From contig NZ_CP109435.1 of NCBI RefSeq assembly GCF_036227125.1, positions 2,790,001-2,854,000 on the forward strand: a stretch of 64,000 bases of DNA, given 5' to 3'. The notes below the pieces were generated by a model. It saw only the letters and a program-made list of their open reading frames with translations, ran no database searches and was not told the origin of the DNA. The first letter of the stretch is position 1. The number at the start of each line of letters is the position of its first letter. A program made the position numbers and the translations under genes. This document shows, piece after piece, positions 47,556 through 54,929 of the stretch. Source of the stretch: Streptomyces sp. NBC_01485. Lineage in GTDB: Bacteria > Actinomycetota > Actinomycetes > Streptomycetales > Streptomycetaceae.

Positions 47556-47854
47556 GCACCTCCGAACTGGCCTGGTTCAAGAGCAGTTACAGCAGCAGCG
47601 CTTCCGGCGACTGCGTCGAGGTCGCGCTGACCTGGCACAAGTCCAGCTACAGCAGCGGCTCCGGCGATAACTGTGTCGAGGTTGCCCAGGCCTGGCACAA
47701 GTCGAGCCACAGCAGCGCGTCCGGCGACGACTGCGTCGAGGTTGCCACCTGCCCCGCCCGGATCCACGTCCGTGACTCCAAAGACAAGCGCGGCCCCCAA
47801 CTCGCCGTCTCCCCCGCCGCGTGGGCCGACTTCGTGGTCCACGCGGCAGGGTGA
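47552..47854 (+). CDS. DUF397 protein with three tandem N-terminal repeats
   Basis: 100 residues. The DUF397 family normally has a single W-x-K-S-S-Y-S...CVEVA unit followed by VRDSKD and an F-rich end, about 60-70 residues. Here the unit occurs three times with exact 20-residue period: WFKSSYSSSASGDCVEVALT, WHKSSYSSGSGDNCVEVAQA, WHKSSHSSASGDDCVEVATC, then the usual IHVRDSKDKRGPQLAVSP end. The start codon overlaps the XRE stop. DNA repeats are 60 bp (from 47573, 47633 and 47693). Confidence 0.93.
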   Translation: MSTSELAWFKSSYSSSASGDCVEVALTWHKSSYSSGSGDNCVEVAQAWHKSSHSSASGDDCVEVATCPARIHVRDSKDKRGPQLAVSPAAWADFVVHAAG

Positions 47855-47897
47855 CTGTGACCCCAGCACTCCCAGGGCCCCTAGGGTCGAGGCCGGC

Positions 47898-48557
47898 TCA
47901 CTTGGCCGACTTGGCGGGGCACTGCTGCCACGCCATGTGGTAGATGGTGCTGAGGTCGCCGTCGGTCGAGTCCATGGTCATGAAGCTGACCTTGTTCGAC
48001 GGCGAGGTGCCCGCGTTCACCCGGAGTTCGGTGTTGATGTTGAAGTTGCGCTGAACTCCGCAGGGGGCCCAGACCAGTTGGGCCCACTCGGTGCTGTCGG
48101 TCGCCTGCCAGTTGTCGTTGTACGAGCCGGTGTAGTTGTGGTTCTTGAACACCGTCTGCGACGAGCCCTGGAAGTAGTACGAGGCCCGCTGCTGGGCGGT
48201 CGCGCCGCGCTGGAGCGAGGCGTAACCGCGGTAGTCCGCCTTGGCGATGGCGTAGGTGAAGCCCGAAGGGACATGGACGATCAGGTTGAGCTGGCAGTTC
48301 TTGCGGAACGCCGTCGGGTTGGAGCCCCCGCCGACCTGCGCGAGGTAGTCGCTGTAGGTCACGGTGAAGGCGGTGTTGTCCTCGGAGACGGCGACCGCCG
48401 CCGTACCCGCGGGACAGCCGGAGCCGTTCACCGTCGCGACGTTGATGACGATCTTGTCCGGGGGTGGGTCGACGAACCCGGTGGACGGGTTGTGCGCGGG
48501 AACCGCAGCGGTCAGCAGAGCGGCTACAGCGCCGCCCAGGAGCAGCCCACTTGCCAT
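47898..48557 (-). CDS. Secreted DUF4360 protein
   Basis: 219 residues. A short signal peptide (MASGLLLGGAVAALLTAAVPA) precedes a beta-rich DUF4360 domain: VNGSGCPAGTAAVAVSEDNT, FTVTYSDYLAQVGG, KADYRGYASLQRGATAQQRA and a final Cys pair region (QQCPAKSAK). AAGGGGAGAG lies before the ATG. Family members are small extracellular proteins of unknown role in actinobacteria and fungi. Confidence 0.88.
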   Translation of the reverse strand: MASGLLLGGAVAALLTAAVPAHNPSTGFVDPPPDKIVINVATVNGSGCPAGTAAVAVSEDNTAFTVTYSDYLAQVGGGSNPTAFRKNCQLNLIVHVPSGFTYAIAKADYRGYASLQRGATAQQRASYYFQGSSQTVFKNHNYTGSYNDNWQATDSTEWAQLVWAPCGVQRNFNINTELRVNAGTSPSNKVSFMTMDSTDGDLSTIYHMAWQQCPAKSAK

Positions 48558-48723
48558 GGTCTCTCCCCTTCGTTCGGATCGGTGGGGGGTGGATGCGCCA
48601 AGGCTCCGCACAGCGACCTTGTGAAGGATCAATGGGGTTGCTGTGAAGAAAACAGGGCGATCGCATCGTAAGGAGCCCACCGGGAACCGCCCAGGTTGAA
48701 GTCCGGCCATTCACCCTGGCCCG

Positions 48724-48798
48724 TTCACACACTGCGGGTTCACACACTGCGGGTTCACACACTGCGGGTTCGCACACTGTGGGTTCGCACACTGCCGA
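48724..48798. repeat. Five tandem 15-bp repeats
   Basis: TTCACACACTGCGGG three times perfectly (48724, 48739, 48754), then TTCGCACACTGTGGG (48769) and a degenerate fifth (48784). They lie in the gap between DUF4360 and the 3' end of the UDG-ART gene, just outside its stop. Each unit contains ACAC/GTGT-like half-symmetry. Possibly iteron-like binding sites or a variable-number repeat. Confidence 0.85.
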
Positions 48799-48804
48799 TG
48801 CGTG

Positions 48805-50421
48805 TCAGGACACCAAGGGCTGCTCTTCCGACTCGGCCAGTTTCACGGTGCACAGGCCGCCTCGCTCGGTCTTCACATCCACCACCTCGAGCTGCGTGCC
48901 CGGCAGCAGGATGAACTCCTCCTCGTCGGTGAACGCGGAGAAGCTGCGGATGCCTACGGCCCGACGGGGCTGCACCTCGAAGAGAGTCCGCTTGCCACGG
49001 CTGCCGAGGAACGCCCGTGCCACACTGAACTTGGACGTGCACGAGGACACGCCCCACCAGGTCACAGTCCGCCCGAGCGGGTACTGCGCACGCAGGTCCA
49101 GCGACACGCCACGCCACAACGACTCCGTGCGGGCGGGGAGTTGTGACACCGCCGAGAACAGCAGCCGCAGATACGGCAGGTAAGGGACGGCCTTGGTCCG
49201 GTCCGGTGAGCGCAGGATGGCGTTGATCTCCCGGTAGAACGCCGACTCGCAGGTGTAGAGGTAGAGGGCGGCGATCACGTCGGCGGACAGCCCGACGGCC
49301 GCCTCGTCCGCCCGCCGTTTGCCGAACTCGTGCGACTTCTGGACGTGCCGGTCGAGACCGGACAGCAGTGCGGCGACCGGCGAGACGGCGTCGCGGAAGT
49401 CCATGACCGGGGTGTCGAACACCCCGCTGATCGCGGGGAGCACGAGCCCCTCGTCCTTGACGCTGGAAAGCCGCTCCAGGTAGAGCTGGTGCAGTTCCAT
49501 GGTGGACGCGATGAACGCGCCCATGCGTTCGGCGGTGCCGCCGTCCGTCCCGCCGGCCTCCGCCACGGACTTGTCCCAGCCCTTGCTCGGCAGCCAGTCG
49601 ATCTCGTCGACGCCCATCGACGCGAGGGCCGCGTTCACCGTTCCGAAGTGCTCGCCCTCGCAGAAGACGTCGCCCTGCGCCGCGGGATTGGGGTGGTCGA
49701 TGTGCCGGACCTCGACGTCCGGGTACTTCTGCTGAAGCCGGAGGACGACCTTCTTCAGACTGCGCGCGTGAGCGCCCCACCACGCGAAGACGACGGCACG
49801 GTCCTCCTCATCGGCGTTCTGCTTCGCCTTGAGGATCTCCTCGACGATCCGCTCGGCGACCGGACGCCAGAACGCGGTGTGCGGGTCGGCTCCCCTCGGC
49901 CCGTCGCTGCTGGCGGTGAGGGCCGCGTTCAGCAGCAGCACACCCTGGGTGAGCATCGCCTGGAACCACTCCGGCGGCTGCACGGTGTCCTGCTTCTTCA
50001 ACAGCGCGCGTACGTCGGCGATCGGCGTCTTCTTGGGAATGCCGTACTTCCACATCGCCGCCGCCTTGATGATGCAGCGGATGCTGACGACCCTGCCGAA
50101 CTGACTGTCCGTCCAGTCGTGGAAGGTGTTGTCGAACATGGCGATGCCGGTGGCGCTCTCCGGCCGCGGGTAGGGGTTCTGGCCGAAGACCACGACCTTC
50201 CACTTGTGCGGCAGGTTGGGCTTGAGCGCCTGGAAGGTCAGTTCGCGCACGGGAACGACCTCCGGGCTGCGGCCCGGGCCGATGAACGCGGCCGCGTCCG
50301 GCTGCGCCTCGATGACCGGCTTCAGCAGCGGAAGCCACGGTTCACCGCCGCCCTTGAACAGCTCGGCGAGAGCCAGCGGGTCGGTCGGATCGTGCTGGTC
50401 AGGGGTGTTGGCATCGCTCAT
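48805..50421 (-). CDS. Uracil-DNA-glycosylase-like domain fused to an ADP-ribosyltransferase
   Basis: 538 residues. Residues about 30-275 are Ung-like (family 1): motif A GQNPYP (80-85), GVLLLNAALT (160-169, with the uracil-specific Asn165), HPNP (243-246, His243). The catalytic Asp of GQDPYH is Asn82, and His after Tyr is Pro. Residues about 295-525 are an R-S-E ADP-ribosyltransferase: helical lead (YTCESAFYREINAILRSPDR), Arg437 in LWRG, Ser motif VSSCTSK (459-464), and ExE in DEEEFILLPG (E500, E502). Leaderless start: TAGCCT 7 nt upstream. Divergent from a macrodomain gene. Fold assignments are by motif recognition; I know of no described protein with this fusion. Confidence 0.8.
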   Translation of the reverse strand: MSDANTPDQHDPTDPLALAELFKGGGEPWLPLLKPVIEAQPDAAAFIGPGRSPEVVPVRELTFQALKPNLPHKWKVVVFGQNPYPRPESATGIAMFDNTFHDWTDSQFGRVVSIRCIIKAAAMWKYGIPKKTPIADVRALLKKQDTVQPPEWFQAMLTQGVLLLNAALTASSDGPRGADPHTAFWRPVAERIVEEILKAKQNADEEDRAVVFAWWGAHARSLKKVVLRLQQKYPDVEVRHIDHPNPAAQGDVFCEGEHFGTVNAALASMGVDEIDWLPSKGWDKSVAEAGGTDGGTAERMGAFIASTMELHQLYLERLSSVKDEGLVLPAISGVFDTPVMDFRDAVSPVAALLSGLDRHVQKSHEFGKRRADEAAVGLSADVIAALYLYTCESAFYREINAILRSPDRTKAVPYLPYLRLLFSAVSQLPARTESLWRGVSLDLRAQYPLGRTVTWWGVSSCTSKFSVARAFLGSRGKRTLFEVQPRRAVGIRSFSAFTDEEEFILLPGTQLEVVDVKTERGGLCTVKLAESEEQPLVS

Positions 50422-50536
50422 GGCCGGGAGGCTAGCAGCGGGGTACGACAACGACTCGATCTTCGAACTCCGTTGTCAGTGGGGCGCGGTAGCGTCGTGA
50501 GTGGTGGAAAGACCGTTTCTCACGTGGGAGTGCACT
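50422..50536. promoter_or_regulatory. Divergent promoter region of the UDG-ART/macrodomain pair
   Basis: 115 bp. Minus strand: TAGCCT (complement of 50429-50434), 7 nt, ATG of UDG-ART. Plus strand: TAGCGT (50490-50495), start about 50502, then a roughly 35-nt leader with GGGAG and the ATG at 50537. So the effector gene is leaderless while the macrodomain gene has a Shine-Dalgarno, a difference that would matter if antitoxin must be made first. Confidence 0.55.
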
Positions 50537-51214
50537 ATGACCGTGAACTGCGAACAGGCACCGCTGAAGGTCGTGTTGACCGACATCAACGCGGCCGTGG
50601 TGGAGGCCTGGCGGGCGGCGTTCGCCGACACCCCCGAGATAGAGATCCGCAAGGGCTCGATCCTCGACGAGGACGTCGACGCCTGGGTGAGCCCGACCAA
50701 CTCGCGGGGCCGGATGGACGGCGGAGTCGACGCGGCCGTCAAGCGGCACCTCGGCGCGGGCATCCAACTGCGCGTGCAGCGGGCGATCCGCGACCGGTTC
50801 GAGGGGCGGCTCCCGGTGGGCAGCGCGGTGTGCGTCCCGTCCGGGGCGGTCAGCCCGAGGTTCCTGATCTCGACGCCGACGATGGAGACGTCCTCGCAGA
50901 ACGTGAGCGAGACCTTGAACGTGGCCCTGGCCTGCGCCGCCGCGTTCCAGGCGATCCACCAGCAGAACCGGGAGTCGGCGGGCAGCATCGGGTCGGTGGC
51001 GCTGGTCGGCATGGGCGCCCACACCGGTCGGGTACCGGCCCGGGTGTGCGCCAACCTGATGTGGACCGGCTACACCCTGTTCAACGACCACCGCTTCGAG
51101 GACTACGACGACCTGCGCGCCACGATCGTCGCGCAACTCGACGACATAGAGAGCGCGCCCGCCGAGAAGCGGGTGCGCATCGCGCCGCCCAAGCGCCCGG
51201 CCGCCCGCCGCTGA
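50537..51214 (+). CDS. Macrodomain protein, probable ADP-ribose eraser
   Basis: 225 residues. Macro fold: DVDAWVSPTNSRGRMDGGVDAAV holds the distal-ribose Asn55 and the GGVD loop (62-65), and VALVGMGAHTGRVPARV (155-170) is the phosphate-binding loop. The C-terminus is basic (RVRIAPPKRPAARR), perhaps nucleic-acid binding. The ATG at 50537 is chosen for GGGAG 7 nt upstream; GTGs at 50501 and 50504 are upstream in-frame options. Macrodomains bind or hydrolyse ADP-ribose, and as DarG they neutralise an ADP-ribosyltransferase toxin. Here the divergent gene carries just such a transferase domain. Confidence 0.85.
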   Translation: MTVNCEQAPLKVVLTDINAAVVEAWRAAFADTPEIEIRKGSILDEDVDAWVSPTNSRGRMDGGVDAAVKRHLGAGIQLRVQRAIRDRFEGRLPVGSAVCVPSGAVSPRFLISTPTMETSSQNVSETLNVALACAAAFQAIHQQNRESAGSIGSVALVGMGAHTGRVPARVCANLMWTGYTLFNDHRFEDYDDLRATIVAQLDDIESAPAEKRVRIAPPKRPAARR

Positions 51215-51364
51215 CCGGCACCCACTGACCGGTATCCACTGACCGGCACCTGCGGCGTGATGCCCGAACTCGTGAGTAAACAACGGCAGTTGACCGTTGG
51301 ATCCCCAGGTCCCGCACAGCGCAACGTTAAGGATTTCCTCAGATACGCCCCTAACTTCCTCGGC

Positions 51365-52231
51365 ATGACGGGAAACACCGAGCACCACCACGAGACCATC
51401 GGCTCCAACTCCGGCTCCGGCTCCGACGGCGACCGGTCCGGGAAACACCGGCTCGACAAGTCCATGAAGCGGCGGCGCGTGCTGATCGGCGGTACGGCGG
51501 TCGCCGCCGCGGGCGGCCTCGCCGTCGCCGGGTTCGCCTCGGCCGACACCCCGAGCGGGGACACGGAGGTGTCCGCCGAGGCCAAGGCCTCCACCAGCGC
51601 CTCCGCCACCAGCGGCATCTGCACCCTCAACGCCGAGGTCACCGAGGGCCCTTACTCCCTCGACGGCGCCCTCGTCCGCGAGGACATACGGGAGGACAAG
51701 GAGGGCTTCGAAGTCCAGTACACGTTCACCGTCGTCGACCAGGCCAACGACTGCGCGCCCCTCGCCGACGCCCTCGTGGAGATCTGGCACTGCGACGCCC
51801 TCGGCGAGTACTCCGGCTTCGTCGGCGGCAACGGACACGAGGAGGAGGACAACGGCACCTTCCTGCGCGGCGGGCAGATGACCGACGCGAACGGCGAGTG
51901 CAGCATCACGTCGATCTGGCCCGGCCACTACGTCTCGCGCGCCGTCCACGTCCACATGCGGGTCCACACGGAAGTGACGCTCACCGACGACTCGTACACC
52001 GGCGGCGAGGTCATTCACACCGGTCAGCTCTTCTTCGACGCCGACATCAACGAGGAGATCCAGGCGACCTCGCCGTACTCCGCGAACACCACCAAGGAGA
52101 CGGCCCTCGCCGACGACAGCATCTACGACGACGGAGGCTCCTCCTCCGGCCTCCTCACCCTCACCGCCCTCGGCATCGGCGTGTCCGACGGCTACAAGGC
52201 GACGCTGACAGTCGGCGTCAACTCCACCTGA
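51365..52231 (+). CDS. Tat-exported intradiol dioxygenase-like protein (copy 2)
   Basis: 288 residues. A long hydrophilic n-region (NTEHHHETIGSNSGSGSDG) precedes the twin-arginine signal SMKRRRVLIGGTAVAAAGG. Fold motifs are the same as copy 1: TEGPYSLDGALVREDI, LVEIWHCDALGEYSG, SRAVHVHMRVHTE, and both end GLLTLTALG/GLMTLTALG. TAACTT (51352-51357) lies exactly 7 nt before the ATG, so leaderless. The stop codon lies inside the first unit of a 15-bp tandem repeat. Confidence 0.9.
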   Translation: MTGNTEHHHETIGSNSGSGSDGDRSGKHRLDKSMKRRRVLIGGTAVAAAGGLAVAGFASADTPSGDTEVSAEAKASTSASATSGICTLNAEVTEGPYSLDGALVREDIREDKEGFEVQYTFTVVDQANDCAPLADALVEIWHCDALGEYSGFVGGNGHEEEDNGTFLRGGQMTDANGECSITSIWPGHYVSRAVHVHMRVHTEVTLTDDSYTGGEVIHTGQLFFDADINEEIQATSPYSANTTKETALADDSIYDDGGSSSGLLTLTALGIGVSDGYKATLTVGVNST

Positions 52232-52285
52232 TCAGACGGAACTTGATCAGAGGTGACCTGATCAGACGGGACCTGATCGGACGGA
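52226..52285. repeat. Four tandem 15-bp repeats overlapping a stop codon
   Basis: Units starting at 52226, 52241, 52256 and 52271 of the type ACCTGATCAGACGGA; the TGA stop of the dioxygenase (52229-52231) lies in the first. Each unit holds the palindrome TGATCA (TGATCG in the last). Confidence 0.85.
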
Positions 52286-52315
52286 GGGAACGGCGGCCCG
52301 GTACCTCGTAGTGCA

Positions 52316-52777
52316 CTACGGGTTCTCCCAGGCCGCCGGTTCCGCCGCCAGCTCCCGCACGGGGGCCGGGAGCGCGTCCGCCGCGATGTCGGCGATCGTG
52401 ACGCCCTCCAGGACCCGGCGCACGTTCGCCCGCAGCGCGATCCACAGCGGAAGCAGGGGCTGCGCGGAGCCCGTGTACGTCAGGCCGGTCGGACGTTCGC
52501 CGCGTACGGAGACGATCGGGCCGTCCACCGCCCGGATCACGTCCGCGACCGTGATCGCGGCCGGGTCGCGGGCCAGCCGGTAGCCGCCGCCCCCGCCGCG
52601 CCGGCTGTCGACGATCCCGCCGCGCCGCAGGTCGCCGAGGATCCCCTCCAGGAACTTGTGCGGAATGTCCTGCTCGGCGGCGATCGACTCCGCCTTCACC
52701 GGGTCGCCGCCGCCGCTCCGTACGGCGAGCTCCAGAACCGCCCGTACCGCGTAGTCCGCCCGTGCCGAGATCCTCAT
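52316..52777 (-). CDS. Rrf2-family regulator without cysteines
   Basis: 153 residues. Winged helix MRISARADYAVRAVLELAV, the recognition helix IPHKFLEGILGDLRRGGIV and the wing SRRGGGGGYRLA match Rrf2 (IscR/NsrR). The loop that holds three Cys in iron-sulfur Rrf2 proteins has none here, so it cannot bind a cluster the usual way. The ATG overlaps the TGA of the small upstream membrane gene. CACAAT 6 nt upstream could also give a leaderless transcript. Confidence 0.9.
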   Translation of the reverse strand: MRISARADYAVRAVLELAVRSGGGDPVKAESIAAEQDIPHKFLEGILGDLRRGGIVDSRRGGGGGYRLARDPAAITVADVIRAVDGPIVSVRGERPTGLTYTGSAQPLLPLWIALRANVRRVLEGVTIADIAADALPAPVRELAAEPAAWENP

Positions 52778-53052
52778 GGCCCCATTGTGGGGTCCGCCGG
52801 TCGCGGGCTCCGTTCCTCCCGTTCCTCCCGCTCCTCCCGCTCCTCCCGCTTCTCCCGCTTCTCCCGCGCCCGCAGGGCCGCCCACAGCACGGCCCACGCG
52901 GGGACCAGGTACCAGGGCAGCGGCCAGGCCGTACGCCACCATCCGGCGCTCGGCGAGACGACGGCTTCGACGGCGGCGGACGCCATGGCTGCGGCCAAGG
53001 TCCAGCACAGCAGCCCGCCCGCCCACCGCGCCGCCCGGCCCGGACGGTTCAT
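52774..53052 (-). CDS. Small two-helix membrane protein with REE-repeat tail
   Basis: 92 residues. Helix 1 GGLLCWTLAAAMASAAVEAV, a short loop (SPSAGWWRTAWPLP) and helix 2 WYLVPAWAVLWAALRA, then a charged tail of two REK and four REE units encoded by six 9-bp DNA repeats (52811-52864). The stop overlaps the Rrf2 start (ATGA). No ribosome-binding site; CACACT lies 6 nt before the ATG. I accept it for the two convincing helices and the coupling, at moderate confidence. Confidence 0.65.
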   Translation of the reverse strand: MNRPGRAARWAGGLLCWTLAAAMASAAVEAVVSPSAGWWRTAWPLPWYLVPAWAVLWAALRAREKREKREEREEREEREERSPRPADPTMGP

Positions 53053-53127
53053 GCCGCCAGTGTGCGGCCGACGGCGCGATGATCGGAAGTGCCGGGAGTG
53101 ACCCCGTGCAGGCCCTACCCGCAGGCC

Positions 53128-54642
53128 CTACGCCAGCCTGATCACGTTCCACGACAGCGGTTCCAGCGTCGCCGTGAGCGTGCCGCCGTCCGTCAGCGCC
53201 GTGCCCTCGGCCGCGTGCGGGGCGACCCGCTCGGGGTCGGCGAGGGTGTTACGGGCGTCCGGGTCGGCGTCGGCGAGCACGCTGTGCTCCACGACCGACG
53301 TCAAGTCGAGCCCGTTCAGGCCGACTTGGAGGGGCAGCGCGTCGGTGCGGCTGCGGTTGACGGCGAAGACGGTGACGGTGCCGTCCTCGGCGCGGACCGC
53401 GGTGGCGTGCAGCAGATCCGCCTCGCCGTACTTCAGCGTCTCGTACGTCGGCGAGTCCACGCGCACGTCGAGGACCGTGCCCCGCCCGTACTTCGAGGCC
53501 TGCGCGAACGGGAAGAACGTCGTCTGCCGCCACGCCGGGCCGCCCGGCTCGGTGAGGATCGGGGCGATCACGTTGACGAGCTGGGCGAGACAGGCGACCG
53601 TCACCCGGTCGGCGTGCCGCAGCAGCGCGATGAGGAGCGAGCCGAAGACGACGGCGTCCGTGACGCTGTAGTTGTCCTCCAGCAGCCGGGGGGCCTCCGC
53701 CCAGTCCCGCGCGGCGGAGTCCTCGATCGCGTGCCACTGCGAGATGTACCAGACGTTCCACTCGTCGAAGGAGAGGTTGATCTTCTTCTTGGACTTGAGC
53801 TTCGCGCCGACGTGGTCGCAGGTGGCGACGACGTTCTCGATGAACGACTCCATGTCGACGGCGGAGGCCAGGAAGGAGTCGACGTCGCCGTCCTGCGGCT
53901 GGTAGTAGGCGTGCAGGGAGATGTGGTCGACCAGGTCGTACGTCTCCGCGAGGACCGTCGCCTCCCACTCGGCGAAGGTCGGCATGGACTGGCTGGAGGA
54001 GCCGCAGGCGACCAGTTCCACGGACGGGTCCATCTGGCGCATGGCGCGGGCGGTCTCGGCGGTCAGGCGGCCGTACTCCCCGGCCGTCTTGTGGCCGGTC
54101 TGCCAGGGGCCGTCCATCTCGTTGCCCAGGCACCAGAGGCGGATGCCGAAGGGGGCCTTGTCGCCGTGCGCGACCCGGAGGTCCGAGAGGGCGGTGCCGG
54201 CGGGGTGGTTGGCGTACTCCTGGAGTTCCAGGGCCTCCGCGACGCCCCGCGTGCCGAGGTTGACCGCCATCATCGGCTCGGCCTGCGGGCCGATCTTGCG
54301 GAGGAAGGAGATGTACTCGGAGAGCCCGAAACGGTTCGTCTCCGTCGAGCGCCAGGCGAGGTCGAGGCGGCGGGGGCGGTCTTCGGCGGGGCCGACCGAG
54401 TCCTCCCACTTGTAGCCCGAGACGAAGTTTCCGCCGGGGTAGCGGATGGCGGTGACGCCGAGTTCGCGGACGAGATCGAGGACGTCCGTGCGCAGGCCTT
54501 CGGCGTCCGCTGTGGGGTGGTCCGGTTCGAAGATGCCCGTGTAGACGCAGCGGCCCAGGTGTTCCACGAAGCTGCCGAAGAGGCGGGGGTTCACTTCGCC
54601 GATGGTGAAGGCGGGGTCGAGGGTGAGACGTGCGGTTCGCAT
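53128..54642 (-). CDS. GH51 alpha-L-arabinofuranosidase
   Basis: 504 residues, intracellular (no signal). GH51 barrel: RLFGSFVEHLGRCVYTGIF, YPGGNFVSGYKWEDSVGP, acid/base Glu in WCLGNEMDGPWQ, nucleophile Glu in LSFDEWNVWY, then a beta-sandwich C-terminus. It releases arabinose from imported arabino-oligosaccharides; the ChvE-MmsAB importer and galM in this window are possible pathway partners (inference). The ATG at 54642 is preceded by GGAAAGG. Confidence 0.95.
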   Translation of the reverse strand: MRTARLTLDPAFTIGEVNPRLFGSFVEHLGRCVYTGIFEPDHPTADAEGLRTDVLDLVRELGVTAIRYPGGNFVSGYKWEDSVGPAEDRPRRLDLAWRSTETNRFGLSEYISFLRKIGPQAEPMMAVNLGTRGVAEALELQEYANHPAGTALSDLRVAHGDKAPFGIRLWCLGNEMDGPWQTGHKTAGEYGRLTAETARAMRQMDPSVELVACGSSSQSMPTFAEWEATVLAETYDLVDHISLHAYYQPQDGDVDSFLASAVDMESFIENVVATCDHVGAKLKSKKKINLSFDEWNVWYISQWHAIEDSAARDWAEAPRLLEDNYSVTDAVVFGSLLIALLRHADRVTVACLAQLVNVIAPILTEPGGPAWRQTTFFPFAQASKYGRGTVLDVRVDSPTYETLKYGEADLLHATAVRAEDGTVTVFAVNRSRTDALPLQVGLNGLDLTSVVEHSVLADADPDARNTLADPERVAPHAAEGTALTDGGTLTATLEPLSWNVIRLA

Positions 54643-54695
54643 GGGCGCCTTTCCAAAGGGGATGCAAAGTTTCGTTGGCGGGTGCCGGCTCGTCG

Positions 54696-54727
54696 TGGCT
54701 GGTCGCGCAGTTCCCCGCGCCCCCAAG
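54696..54727 (+). repeat. Streptomyces intergenic repeat-like sequence
   Basis: CGTGGCTGGTCGCGCAGTTC followed by CCCGCGCCCC. I remember this string as a very common intergenic element of Streptomyces genomes, usually part of a longer imperfect palindrome. Only one copy seen here. The rest of 54643-54929 contains no gene. Confidence 0.5.
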
Positions 54728-54929
54728 GGCGACTGGTCCGCCGGCTTGAAGATCGACTCGCCGCCCCTGCCAACGTATCGGCCGTGGCCTGCGGGCAGTA
54801 GGCCTCCTGATCCCTCAACTGGGCCTCACCGATTCGCGTACGGCCATCTCGTGACGCGGACACGACCGGCCGCGTAGGCTCGGGCGGCTGCCGACGGGTG
54901 GTCGAGGAGGGGGAGCGGAGGGGGAGCGG

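Noticed and set aside
48724..48798. Reading the 15-bp repeats as a CRISPR array
   Set aside because: Units are directly adjacent with no spacers, and no cas genes are present.
53089..54801. 570-codon plus-strand frame
   Set aside because: Antisense shadow of the GH51 gene, whose two catalytic Glu motifs are intact.
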